Of a stretch of 11,648 nucleotides of DNA, positions 1-6,246 are shown piece by piece. Source of the DNA: DASWVC01 sp036401335 (GTDB lineage Bacteria; Verrucomicrobiota; Verrucomicrobiia; Chthoniobacterales; JAFAMB01); NCBI GenBank assembly GCA_036401335.1, contig DASWVC010000372.1, positions 1 through 11,648 of the forward strand. Reading direction: 5' to 3'. The notes beneath the pieces are model-generated. The model had not been told where the DNA came from. It was given only the letters and a program-made list of their open reading frames with translations, and searched no databases. The translations under genes and the position numbers were made by a program. Numbering within the stretch: position 1 is the first letter of the stretch; every line of letters begins with the position of its first letter.

Positions 1-1
1 G

Positions 2-295
2 CAGATGAAAGAGGAGCTGGGGCTGGACCATTTTGAAGGCCGCTCCTGGCACGGCTTTCACCGTCATGCCACCCTGGTGATGCTGGCCTACGGGTTCTTG
101 ACCCTCGAGCGCCTGCGGGCGCAGGCCGCGCGGCCGCCGACGCGCGCGCCTAAAAAAAAGCGCCGCCCCGCGGCGGAGACTCCTGAACCGCGGCTGACCT
201 TGCCGGCCGTGCGCCGGGCGCTCCAGCGGCTGCTGCGGCCACCCTGCCACCCGCAGTGCCGGTACTGCCGAACCCATGCGGCAATAGTTGTTTAA
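2..295 (+). CDS. IS701/IS4-like DDE transposase, C-terminal fragment
   Basis: The reading frame is open at the left edge and ends with TAA at 293-295. Its first visible residues (Q-M-K-E-E-L-G-L-D-H-F-E-G-R-S-W) match the conserved segment around the third catalytic acidic residue in IS701/IS4-like (DDE_5-type) transposases, followed by the typical G-x-H-R-H-x-T-L stretch and a hydrophobic helix (VMLAYGFLTLERLR). The tail is basic and ends in a CxxCxxC-like run (PQCRYCRTHA). Only about 97 residues are visible, so I cannot tell whether the gene is intact to the left. It lies 14 bp from a 5'-truncated IS66 tnpA, which suggests that the two insertion sequences collided or that one interrupted the other. 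Family assignment rests on the motif around the acidic residue and is fairly secure. Confidence 0.75.
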   Translation, partial: QMKEELGLDHFEGRSWHGFHRHATLVMLAYGFLTLERLRAQAARPPTRAPKKKRRPAAETPEPRLTLPAVRRALQRLLRPPCHPQCRYCRTHAAIVV

Positions 296-309
296 CGGAG
301 TAGTAATAT

Positions 310-600
310 GTGGGCGTCAAATACTCCACCTTTGCTAGGTGGGTGAATAAGCGTCGACGGCAGCACGCCCTTGAAGTGGGCCAGGACCCTCCGGCCCCGC
401 CCCGGAAGGGCAACGGCGCCGAAGCCATGCGCTGGTGGGAAACGGTGGTCGAGGCGCCAGGGAAGGGTTCGAGTGAGGCGGGCGTGCTGCAGGTGCATCT
501 ACCCGGCGGCGTGCACCTGGACATTGCCGACGCGTCCCAAGCGGGTTTGGCGGCGGTGTTGCTCGAAAGGATCGGACGGCTCGGAGCCAGGGGATGCTGA
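310..600 (+). pseudogene. tnpA: IS66 accessory protein TnpA, N-terminally truncated
   Basis: The frame runs from a GTG at 310 to TGA at 598-600 (96 codons). The visible product begins G-V-K-Y-S-T-F-A-R-W-V-N-K-R-R-R, which corresponds to the second half of the helix-turn-helix in IS66 TnpA. The usual first ~20-30 residues (the N-terminal helices) are missing, and an in-frame TAA at 304-306 rules out a longer upstream frame. The C-terminal part (VLQVHLPGGVHLDIADA, then a leucine-rich helix) is typical of the family, where the protein aids transposition. The stop overlaps the tnpB start by 7 bp, as expected for coupled IS66 genes. No ribosome binding site is obvious, so the product is probably not made. 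An alternative start lost in the junction with the neighbouring IS is possible. Confidence 0.7.
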
Positions 601-950
601 GCTTCACCGGCAGCCTGAAAATCTTTGTCGCCTTGGAGCCCTGCGACCTGCGCAAACGCTTCAACGGCCTTTATGGCTGGGTGAGCGAACGGCTGCAAGA
701 AGACCCGCGCACCGGCGCGTTGTACGTCTTTACCAATCGGCGGCATACCAGATTGAAGAGGTTGTACTTTGACGGCACGGGCCTTTGGGTTCTGACCAAA
801 CGCTTAGAAAAGGGCACGTTCAGTTGGCCGCAGAGTGCGGAAGGTCAGGCGACCAAACTCAAACTCAGCCCGGAAGCGCTGGCGATGCTGACCGACGGCG
901 TGGATTTACGCGGGGGCCGACTGCGCCCGTGGTACGAGCGCGACGGATAA
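594..950 (+). CDS. tnpB: IS66 family insertion sequence protein TnpB
   Basis: This 118-residue protein is full length for TnpB/Orf2 of IS66 (about 115-120 residues). It carries the family signature in order: S-L-K-I-F-V-A-L-E-P-C-D-L-R-K-R-F-N-G-L near the N-terminus, a central L-Y-V-F-T-N-R-R-x-x-R-L-K-x-L-Y-F-D-G-T-G segment, then W-V-L-T-K-R-L-E-K-G-T-F-x-W-P, and a C-terminal L-x-x-L-T-D-G-V-D-L block. TnpB is required with TnpA for transposition of many IS66 elements, but its biochemical role is not well established. The ATG at 594 overlaps the end of tnpA by 7 bp, implying translational coupling. It is the only undamaged gene of this element. Confidence 0.92.
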   Translation: MLSFTGSLKIFVALEPCDLRKRFNGLYGWVSERLQEDPRTGALYVFTNRRHTRLKRLYFDGTGLWVLTKRLEKGTFSWPQSAEGQATKLKLSPEALAMLTDGVDLRGGRLRPWYERDG

Positions 951-1015
951 AAAATTTTCGTTCTTCGGGGCGAAAACGCTCGCAATTTTTGCATCGATCT
1001 GCAAGCTAAGTTGCA

Positions 1016-1879
1016 GTGGAAGAGGAGGTTACAGACCCTGAAGCACTCATTCGGCTGCTCCGCGTAGAGAACCACCAACTCAAGGCTCAGAACGAGTTAC
1101 TGCAGCGCGAGAACGCGTTGCAAAAGGAAAAGATTAACCTGTTAATCCGGCGCCTCTTTGGGGTGAAGAGTGAGCAGCTCAACCCGGCCCAACTCGAACT
1201 GTTGCTCAGTCAGGCGGGAACTCCGTCGGGAAAAGGCGTCGCCTCCGCGGAAGCGGAGGCCGCCCCCCTCCTTGAGGCCGTCAAGGGCACCGCGCACAAG
1301 GAGCGCGACAAGCGCCCCCACCGGGAACGCTGGCCGGAGGATCTGCCGGTCCTGGAGGAACTGCTCGAGCCCGAGGAAGTCAAAACCCGCCCGGAAGCGT
1401 TCCGGTGCATCGGCCGGGAAGTCAGTGAAACGCTCGACTACGAACCGGCCCGGTTTTTCCGTCGGATGATTTACGAGCGACTTCAGCGCGTGTTAACGGC
1501 GTGGCAACTCCGCGGGCGCGTCTTGCCCCAGAGCAGCCTCGGCCAAGCCATCCGCTACGCCTTGGGTCAATGGTCGTCTTTGGCCGTTTACCTCCACGAC
1601 GGCACGATCGAAATCGACAACAACCTCGTCGAGAACGCGATTCGGCCGACCGCGGTCGGAAAAAAGAACTGGCTTTTCGTGGGCGAAGCCGAGGCTGGAC
1701 CGCGCAGCGCCGTCCTTTACACGATCATCGAAAACTGCCGCCGGCGTGACGTCGAACCCTACACTTACCTACGCGACGTCCTGACGCGCCTGCCCCAGAT
1801 GACCAATTGGCAGATTAAAGACATCACGCCAAAAGCATGGGCGAAAGCCAAGACCGCCACCACGCGGCGGGCAGCGTAG
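1016..1879 (+). pseudogene. tnpC: IS66 transposase TnpC with internal in-frame deletion of the catalytic core
   Basis: The frame is 287 codons long; IS66 transposases are usually about 500 residues or more. Residues 8-50 form the leucine-rich N-terminal coiled coil. Residues 130-150 (R-C-I-G-R-E-V-S-E-T-L-D-Y-E-P-A-R-F-F-R-R) are the conserved block that normally precedes the DDE domain. The sequence then jumps within residues 150-165 to the C-terminal conserved block (LPQSSLGQAIRYALGQW, then D-G-x-I-E-I-D-N-N-L-V-E-N-A-I-R-P). Residue E206 is the likely third catalytic acid. Both catalytic aspartates and roughly 200 residues are absent, yet the frame is preserved. The start is GTG at 1016; an in-frame TAA at 1007-1009 excludes anything longer. 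The product, if made, should be catalytically dead but could keep the N-terminal dimerisation and DNA-binding part. Confidence 0.88.
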
Positions 1880-1889
1880 GAATTGGAAA

Positions 1890-1909
1890 CGTCGTAGGCG
1901 TTCGCCTAC
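1890..1909 (-). repeat. Probable right terminal inverted repeat of the IS66 element
   Basis: Read from 1909 leftwards on the minus strand the sequence is GTAGGCGAACGCCTACGACG. It lies 11-30 bp past the tnpC stop and has the GTA...ACGCC form of IS66 ends. Its outer 16 bp also form a palindrome (GTAGGCG, TT, CGCCTAC at 1894-1909). No left partner is present in the window, so the call rests on position and general form only. Confidence 0.55.
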
Positions 1910-1929
1910 AACCCCTACCAAATGATTGA

Positions 1930-2094
1930 GTCAAGCGCCACAGACCCGGTGCCACGTGTGACGCTTACGTGGTAAACACAACCGGCGCAAAAGATTTGGT
2001 TGCCCTTTCCAAGCTGAAAAAGGGCGAACTGGCCGCAGAAGCGGAAAAACGGTTGGCCGACACCCGCTGGCTGCCCAACGTCCTGAAACCCTAA
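1930..2094 (+). pseudogene. Possible ParB-like protein, C-terminal fragment
   Basis: A frame open from the TGA at 1927-1929 to TAA at 2092-2094 has a convincing last ~42 residues (V-V-N-T-T-G-A-K-D-L-V-A-L-S-K-L-K-K-G-E, then L-A-A-E-A-E-K-R-L-A-D-T-R-W-L-P-N-V-L-K-P). The end resembles, from memory, the C-termini of ParB/RepB-type partition proteins that close with 'A-E-x-x-L-A-x-T-x-W-L-P-x-x-L'. The first ~13 codons look unrelated to coding sequence, so only a tail survives next to the IS66 right end. There is no credible start codon. The family call is weak; that this is a coding remnant is more certain. Confidence 0.4.
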
Positions 2095-2227
2095 ATCCAA
2101 ACCGGGGTGCGATTTTCGCGGCCGTACCCCGGCCTTACGCCACTTGGGAACTTCGCCGGACCTTGTCAACCACCGGTGTTTAACCCAAGTTGAACACCAT
2201 GAATTTATAAGTATTGGAATATAAAGT

Positions 2228-2267
2228 ACTTACAAAAGGTGGGAAGCGCTTTGGCATTTTTGTAAGT
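2228..2267. promoter_or_regulatory. Inverted repeat resembling an HxlR/DUF24-type operator
   Basis: ACTTACAAAA at 2228-2237 and its exact reverse complement TTTTGTAAGT at 2258-2267 are separated by 20 bp, in a locally A+T-rich stretch. A related half-site (ACTTGCAA) follows at 2283-2290. The GTAC-TTAC...GTAA pattern is like operators bound by HxlR-family redox or quinone-sensing winged-helix regulators (YodB/CatR type). No HxlR gene is present in the window, and the flanking genes are remnants, so this may be an orphaned control region. Assignment to that regulator class is inferred from motif shape only. Confidence 0.35.
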
Positions 2268-2330
2268 TTCTCTTGCCCAGATACTTGCAATTTCGTGGTG
2301 TTTAAGATCAGCTTAACGCACACCCTTGGG

Positions 2331-2560
2331 CCGCACGCACGCCCCGTAGACGGGGTGTTCAAACATCGGCAGGGCATCTGGCACGTGTCGGTCAAGGGCA
2401 ACTTGAGCGCCGGCCGCATCCAGGTTTTGGTTGATGCCGTACTCCAAGGCATCGGCATCGTTCCGCTCTACGGCTGCTTTGTCGATGTGCCGCTGCCGGC
2501 AGGGACCCAGCGGAGTCCACGGTCAATGAGGCCATCGCCAAACGCCTGAACGACAAGTAG
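2331..2560 (+). pseudogene. LysR-family regulator, C-terminal effector-domain fragment with frameshift
   Basis: About 58 codons (2331-2504) read G-V-F-K-H-R-Q-G-I-W-H-V-S-V-K-G-N-L-S, then a helix and V-L-V-D-A-V-L-Q-G-I-G-I-V-P-L-Y-G-C-F-V and P-L-P-A-G. This matches the last conserved part of LysR substrate-binding domains, where a W-x-V-x-V-x-G-x-L strand is followed by the 'A-x-L-x-G-x-G-I-x-x-L-P' segment. Near 2505 the homology appears to change frame and continue as E-S-T-V-N-E-A-I-A-K-R-L-N-D-K up to TAG at 2558-2560, a plausible LysR C-terminus. The HTH half is absent. It is unrelated in position to the intact LysR gene near 8 kb. Confidence is moderate because the fragment is short and degraded. 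Confidence 0.5.
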
Positions 2561-2617
2561 CCGATGCGCGGGAATTGCCACCGCGTTCCTGCCTGGAAAA
2601 ACGGCTTCTGAACACGC

Positions 2618-3345
2618 CTACTCTGCGGTAATGGGGGCACCCTTTTCGACGACGGAGCGTTTCATGAACAGCACCAGAACGGCGAGTGCTGCAGCGACCA
2701 CCGCAAAGATGAGAAAGCAGTCGAAATACGAGAGGGCCAAGGCCTGCTGCTCGCGAAGGTTTTCCAGGGATTGCCAAGCCATTTGCTGCGCGCCCACCGG
2801 ATCGCCGGTTTGCTGGAGGTAGCCGGGTTGGGTCTGTGCGAGGTACTCGTTCACGGCGGGGTTGAGCGGGTCGAGGTGCTCGCCAAGCCGCAAGGTGCGA
2901 AAGATGCCGCGGCGCTCCGTGATGGTTTGACCCAGGGAGGTGCCGACGCTGCCGCCTTCATTGCGCAGCAGGGCGAAGAACCCAACGGCGGCGCCGCGCA
3001 AGGCACGCGGCATGTAGAGGTAGGCGGCGACATTGATCGGCGCGAACACCAGGCCGAGGCCGGCGACCATGACGACGCGCGGCCAGACGACCTGCACGGG
3101 GGAGATGTCCAGGTTCAACCGCGACATCCAGAAATTGCCGGCGGCAACGATGAGCAGATCGGTCGCGATCAGCCAGCGTGCGTCAAGTCCACGGCCCAGC
3201 AACGCGCCCACGACGATGATCGCCAGGATCGTAAGGTGCCCGCGGGCGACAACACCAGCCCCGCGTGAAACGCATCGCAGCCAAAAAGCAATTCCAGCAT
3301 GCCGGCCAGCAGCGTGCTCGAGCTATAGATCACCCCGAAGGCGCA
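2618..3345 (-). pseudogene. DHA2-family (EmrB/QacA) MFS efflux pump, C-terminal half, frameshifted
   Basis: On the minus strand the homology begins near 3345 with F-G-V-I-Y-S-S-S-T-L-L-A-G-M-L and continues L-F-G-x-D-A-F-H-A-G-L-V-L-S-P-A-G, typical of the middle of 14-helix DHA2 drug:H+ antiporters. At about 3231-3240 the frame shifts, and the rest (T-I-L-A-I-I-V-V-G-A-L-L-G-R-G) continues in another frame to TAG at 2618-2620. Four further hydrophobic helices follow, including the G-L-G-L-V-F-A-P-I-N segment and the R-N-E-G-G-S-V-G-T-S-L-G signature near the end of DHA2 pumps. Only about 240 of the usual ~520 residues remain; roughly the first half is missing. It cannot encode a working transporter. 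The upstream minus-strand sequence (3346-3413) shows no homology to the missing half. Confidence 0.82.
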
Positions 3346-3413
3346 GAGTTGCGCTTCCGCAGGAAGGGCCTCGTTGGAGGGGGACGCTCTCGCCTTTGCA
3401 GCAGCCGAGCGGT

Positions 3414-3950
3414 TCATGGGCGAGCGATTAGAATGGATCCAATCCAATGGTATTGCTGATACACTGCAGCGACCGACATCCATAGCGTAAATGGTGGAAA
3501 AGGGTCAGAAACCAGGACGTTGCCGTTGAAGTCAGCCGCTTCTAGGACGACAAAATGCCCCGTTGGACCGAGTGAAGGATCCACCAAAATGATCATCTTC
3601 CAAGCCGACGAAAACGCGCCGACGATCTCTGCGGGATTTCCCGGTGGTCTCATGAAGTACTGGCCACGCATTCTCGCCTGTTGCAACAAGGCCGCAACTT
3701 GTGGAATTGAAGCCGCCTGGTCGAACGGGGCTCCATACAAGCGCTGCACGATGTGGGCCTGAGACTCGAGAAGACCCACCTGTTGCTCGATGTCTTGGAT
3801 GCAAGCTGCCCAGCACCAGGAACTCATCTCCTGTCGGGCTATGTCTGCCCCTGCCAATGATGGAATCATTGTTAATAGCCCGAACAGCGATTTGATTGCC
3901 AGCCGCAGAAAAGTGGATTTGCCGGGCGCACACGCTGACATAATGGTCAT
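3414..3950 (-). CDS. Secreted papain-like cysteine protease
   Basis: The 178-residue product has a signal peptide: basic n-region to K20, hydrophobic core about 21-32, and an A-G-A cleavage motif at 33-35. The mature part opens with the papain-like active-site block Q40 ... S-S-W-C-W-A-A-C, giving C46 as nucleophile; the Q40-C46 spacing equals the papain Gln19-Cys25 spacing. H132 (P-T-G-H-F-V-V-L-E-A) and D149 (V-S-D-P-F) complete a plausible catalytic set. The 'W-C-W-A-A-C' form matches the bacterial papain-like/AvrRpt2-like (C70, peptidase C39-like) families, which are about this size. It should cleave proteins or peptides in the periplasm or outside the cell; the substrate is unknown. The ATG overlaps the upstream gene's TGA (ATGA, 3947-3950), so translation is coupled. 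It looks more A+T-rich than its flanks, hinting at transfer. No inhibitory prodomain is visible. Confidence 0.82.
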   Translation of the reverse strand: MTIMSACAPGKSTFLRLAIKSLFGLLTMIPSLAGADIARQEMSSWCWAACIQDIEQQVGLLESQAHIVQRLYGAPFDQAASIPQVAALLQQARMRGQYFMRPPGNPAEIVGAFSSAWKMIILVDPSLGPTGHFVVLEAADFNGNVLVSDPFPPFTLWMSVAAVYQQYHWIGSILIARP

Positions 3951-4849
3951 TTGCTCGAAGGCTGCAACTTATCGATTTCTACCACGCTTCCCGAAGCTTG
4001 GGGCGTATTCAATCCTACCATGGTTCCTGAACCGCCCGGAGTTGCCTGGAGAAGCGCAAGCCGTTGGGTGTATTGATCTTTGACAGGCCCTAAAGGAATT
4101 TTGCTCAGGTAAACGGCGGCGTTGCTCATGTGACCTCGGACCTCATTTGTTTGATGGGCCGCTGCTTCTGACTGTGCCCACCAGATTTCGGTTTCGAAGG
4201 CGGAAACGTTTTTGACGTCTTCATTATTTTCAGCGTACTTCGAAAAGATCTCTAAGGCTGACTGTAGCTTCATCCTACCGTCACTGAACCTTCCTTGATA
4301 AAGAAGGTAGCGACCATAATTGCGGTCGGCCGCGATCTCGTCGTTGTAGTTTTTTGCTTTGTCGATCGCCAATTGAGCCAACTTGCCGCCCTCGGTGTAC
4401 GTTCCCGTTTGGAAAAGCGCTGCAGCCACGAATGTGGCCTCAGTACTAGACACCTGGTTAGGTATTTGCTTGATTACCTCCGATGCTCGACGCGAGAAGA
4501 ATATAAGCTGTCCATTCATAGTGCCGCTGAGATCCACCAGGGCTTGAGGGTTACCTTGGAAATCCTTTTGCAATTGGTAGTATTCTCGGGGAAGGGAAGA
4601 GAGCTTTTCTATGTAGCTTTGAAGTTCAGCACGAGCCGCATGAACGTCTTGTTGGCCAGAGCGAATGTAAGAAACGACGGTAGTGCCGAGAGAAAAGATG
4701 AATGCGAGGGAAGAAACCAGGGTAGAGGCTTCTTTATACCATGGTTTTTCTCTGCTTAGGGTCGCTTTCAGCGCTGCCACTTCGCCTTCTATTTGCGCCA
4801 ATTTTTCGGAAGAGCGTGTCGGGTTGTCGCTGTCACTTATCTCGCTCAT
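3947..4849 (-). CDS. Single-pass membrane protein with TPR-like helical exterior domain
   Basis: I do not recognise a named family. The preferred start is ATG at 4849 (300 residues) because AAGAGG lies 7 bp upstream on the minus strand; a longer in-frame version to 4996 adds a low-complexity, Arg/Ser-rich leader that looks untranslated. Residues 15-40 are a short charged helix with coiled-coil character, and 42-62 are one transmembrane segment (STLVSSLAFIFSLGTTVVSY). Residues 67-100 form a helix with coiled-coil spacing, and 133-205 contain helical pairs with TPR-like features (AALFQTGTYTEGGKLAQLAI; NYGRYLLYQGRFSDGRMKLQ). The C-terminus (270-300) is disordered. The short N-terminus likely faces the cytoplasm and the helical domain the outside. 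It shares an ATGA overlap with the secreted protease, so an anchoring or adaptor role is likely but inferred. Confidence 0.75.
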   Translation of the reverse strand: MSEISDSDNPTRSSEKLAQIEGEVAALKATLSREKPWYKEASTLVSSLAFIFSLGTTVVSYIRSGQQDVHAARAELQSYIEKLSSLPREYYQLQKDFQGNPQALVDLSGTMNGQLIFFSRRASEVIKQIPNQVSSTEATFVAAALFQTGTYTEGGKLAQLAIDKAKNYNDEIAADRNYGRYLLYQGRFSDGRMKLQSALEIFSKYAENNEDVKNVSAFETEIWWAQSEAAAHQTNEVRGHMSNAAVYLSKIPLGPVKDQYTQRLALLQATPGGSGTMVGLNTPQASGSVVEIDKLQPSSK

Positions 4850-5232
4850 CTCGTTGCCTCTTGGAATCTTCGATTGCGACCTACCTAGCTTAGTCGAGCG
4901 TCGGTCTTCGGTGGCAGGGTCCTCCGATCCTCCTCTCGATCGGGACACACGAAGGCTGCTCAGTAAGCAGTTATTGCAAATACCTCGGGGCGCCAATACG
5001 TCGTTTAGCGTATTGACAGCCCTCTTTGTGGCTATTTGGCCGCAGGCCGCATTTTCGGGTGATTTTGATGGTCTGCCACGGGTAGATTATTAAACGAGGC
5101 AATTGCCCTGAAAGCCTCCACGTGAATTCGGGGACAAGCGGCGTGTCCCAACTCCCCGCTAAACGCAAGCGCTGGATTTAGGCTGGGAGCCATGCTACGG
5201 CGCGCATGATCAGCGTCGGGCTTCTCTTCTGA
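4850..5232. other. Upstream region of the TPR/protease operon, non-coding
   Basis: No credible gene lies in this stretch. It should hold the promoter of the minus-strand operon. Two symmetric elements are visible: CAATACG (4994-5000) and CGTATTG (5009-5015) form a perfect 7-bp inverted repeat with an 8-bp spacer, and GGCAATTGCC at 5098-5107 is a perfect 10-bp palindrome. A TAATAAT-like -10 candidate sits on the minus strand near 5084-5092, but no convincing -35 accompanies it. I cannot assign a start point of transcription. Confidence 0.4.
4994..5015. repeat. 7-bp inverted repeat upstream of the TPR/protease operon
   Basis: CAATACG and CGTATTG are exact reverse complements separated by TCGTTTAG. 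The repeat is about 145 bp upstream of the preferred TPR-gene start, so it could be an operator or a small hairpin in a leader. No regulator is encoded next to it. Confidence 0.4.
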
Positions 5233-5463
5233 CGTCAACCCCAGGTCCATCAGCAATTCAGCACGCTGCAGCGGCGGGATGCGCTGCCGATGTGGGACGG
5301 CCATCCCCTCGCCCTTACCGGGTGGCTTGAAGCGGACCAAGCCGAACTGAACGTCTTGCACCGCCCGGAAGACGACGGCGTACTGAGGTCCACCGGCTAC
5401 CGCTTTTGCGCGTCCCGGGAAAGCCTGGAGCCCACCGGCACCTTTGCCGTGGTTCCGGCCTGA
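5233..5463 (+). pseudogene. Unrecognised coding-like remnant
   Basis: This frame, bounded by TGA at 5230-5232 and TGA at 5461-5463, has strong codon bias (most third positions G or C) and a balanced, protein-like composition. From the only ATG (5290) it would encode 57 residues starting M-W-D-G-H-P-L-A-L-T-G-W-L-E-A and ending T-G-T-F-A-V-V-P-A. There is no ribosome binding site before that ATG, and coding-like sequence seems to begin upstream of it (Q-Q-F-S-T-L-Q-R-R-D), so this is probably the C-terminal remnant of a longer gene. I do not recognise the family. The frames on the opposite strand look like shadows of this bias. Confidence 0.35.
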
Positions 5464-6246
5464 CCGCGTTCCGTTGTCGCCCACGCCGCACCCGGAGCGC
5501 TTGGGCGGAGGGGCGGCCCTAAGTCGATGGCGGGGAGTTGTTGACCCCACTTGCCCGCGCGAGAGCGCGGGATCGAAAAACATGGGACGTAGCGGCAGCG
5601 GAGCCAACCGCCGAGAATGGGCCGTCTTAGGCCAGCTCGTCGGAGGCGGTTCGTCCGCAACTCCCCTTTTCCGCTTTGAGGGCGGTAAGGGCGCCGTAGG
5701 GTTTGTTAAACTGCGCTCCTCCTTCGCCGTAAAACCGTCGGAACCTTGGGGTGACGGCTGCCGCCAAGCCAGGGTTCTGCTTCCCCGGTCTGGTGGTCAG
5801 AAACCACCGGTCACCCTGCTTACCCGCCCCCCGGCTTGGCCGGCGAGCGTTCCTTCCGGTCGAACGGTTGCTGCAATCGAAAGTGAAGGGGCAGCGCTTC
5901 GGCCGGATCGGTCAAGGTCGCGATCCGGCATAAAGCCGCTCGCCAAGCCTGCGCTTTTTATTCCGTTCGCTCCCGGTGACGCCGCCAGCGCCAAACCCGC
6001 CGAGGTAACTGCTTTTTGCGTTCGGGAAGGGCTGCGCCCTTCGAAGCGCAAGAACTTAAAGCAACGGACTGGCCGGCAGGGAATGGGTTGCTTTGGTTTC
6101 GACCCCGGTGCGTTTTCAGGAATTCCTGTGTGGCCAGGGCTGGCTCGCCGGTAAGGTTTAGCGGCCACCACTCACACTTGGCAAAGCTTGCGGTCGGACC
6201 GGAAAAGAGTCCTGTCCAAAACTCCAGATGCCGCTAAAATCATGAA
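5464..6246. other. Decayed or non-coding stretch
   Basis: Long open frames exist on both strands here, but their translations are Arg/Pro/Gly/Ser-rich with no recognisable domain, as expected by chance in G+C-rich DNA. Short coding-like tails can be seen, for example one ending VRFQEFLCGQGWLAGKV followed by TAG at 6157-6159, and one ending KVKGQRFGRIGQGRDPA with TAA at 5931-5933. They may be remnants of unidentified genes. A perfect 7-bp stem with a GAGA loop lies at 5554-5571. No tRNA, rRNA or repeat array was seen. Confidence 0.4.
5554..5571. repeat. GNRA-capped hairpin
   Basis: CCCGCGC, GAGA, GCGCGGG form a perfect 7-bp stem with a GNRA-type tetraloop on the plus strand. It is followed by ATCGAAAAA rather than a T run, so it is not an intrinsic terminator for plus-strand transcripts. 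On the minus strand the T run precedes the hairpin, which does not fit a terminator either. Function unknown. Confidence 0.4.

Larger units (their letters stand above)
304..1909 (+). mobile_element. IS66-family element, truncated at left end and with defective tnpC
   Basis: Three genes in the canonical IS66 order tnpA-tnpB-tnpC lie head to tail. The likely right end is at 1909: read from that point on the minus strand, the sequence starts GTAGGCGAACGCCTACGACG, the GTA...ACGCC style of IS66 terminal repeats. No matching left repeat is visible upstream of tnpA, and tnpA lacks its N-terminus, so the left end is lost or replaced by the IS701-like remnant. Because the transposase gene is also internally deleted, the element cannot move by itself. 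TnpB is intact and could in principle act with a related IS66 elsewhere. Confidence 0.75.

Noticed and set aside
150..746. Minus-strand 198-codon open frame across the IS701/IS66 region
   Set aside because: It is antisense to the recognised tnpA and tnpB and has no sensible domain.
955..1010. Hairpins between tnpB and tnpC (TTTTCG...CGAAAA; TTGCA...TGCAA)
   Set aside because: Stems are only 5-6 bp with A+T-rich pairing and no T run; they do not support a terminator or RNA gene.
2342..2355. CCCCGT-AG-ACGGGG palindrome
   Set aside because: It lies next to or inside the LysR-like coding remnant and is short, so chance is a sufficient explanation.
4850..4996. Longer form of the TPR membrane protein (349 residues)
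   Set aside because: The ATG at 4849 has a good AAGAGG site 7 bp upstream, and the extra N-terminus is Arg/Ser-rich without a family-like pattern.
5032..5607. Minus-strand 191-codon open frame
   Set aside because: It mirrors the coding-biased plus-strand frame at 5233-5463 and has low-complexity Pro/Arg/Gly content.
6095..6110. GGTTTCGACCCCGG as a tRNA T-arm
   Set aside because: The surrounding sequence offers no acceptor stem, anticodon arm or properly spaced T stem.
5444..6154. Plus-strand 236-codon open frame
   Set aside because: It is long but Arg/Pro/Gly/Ser-rich with no domain or conserved pattern and no ribosome binding site, and other frames in the same stretch look equally open. 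This is expected by chance in G+C-rich DNA.
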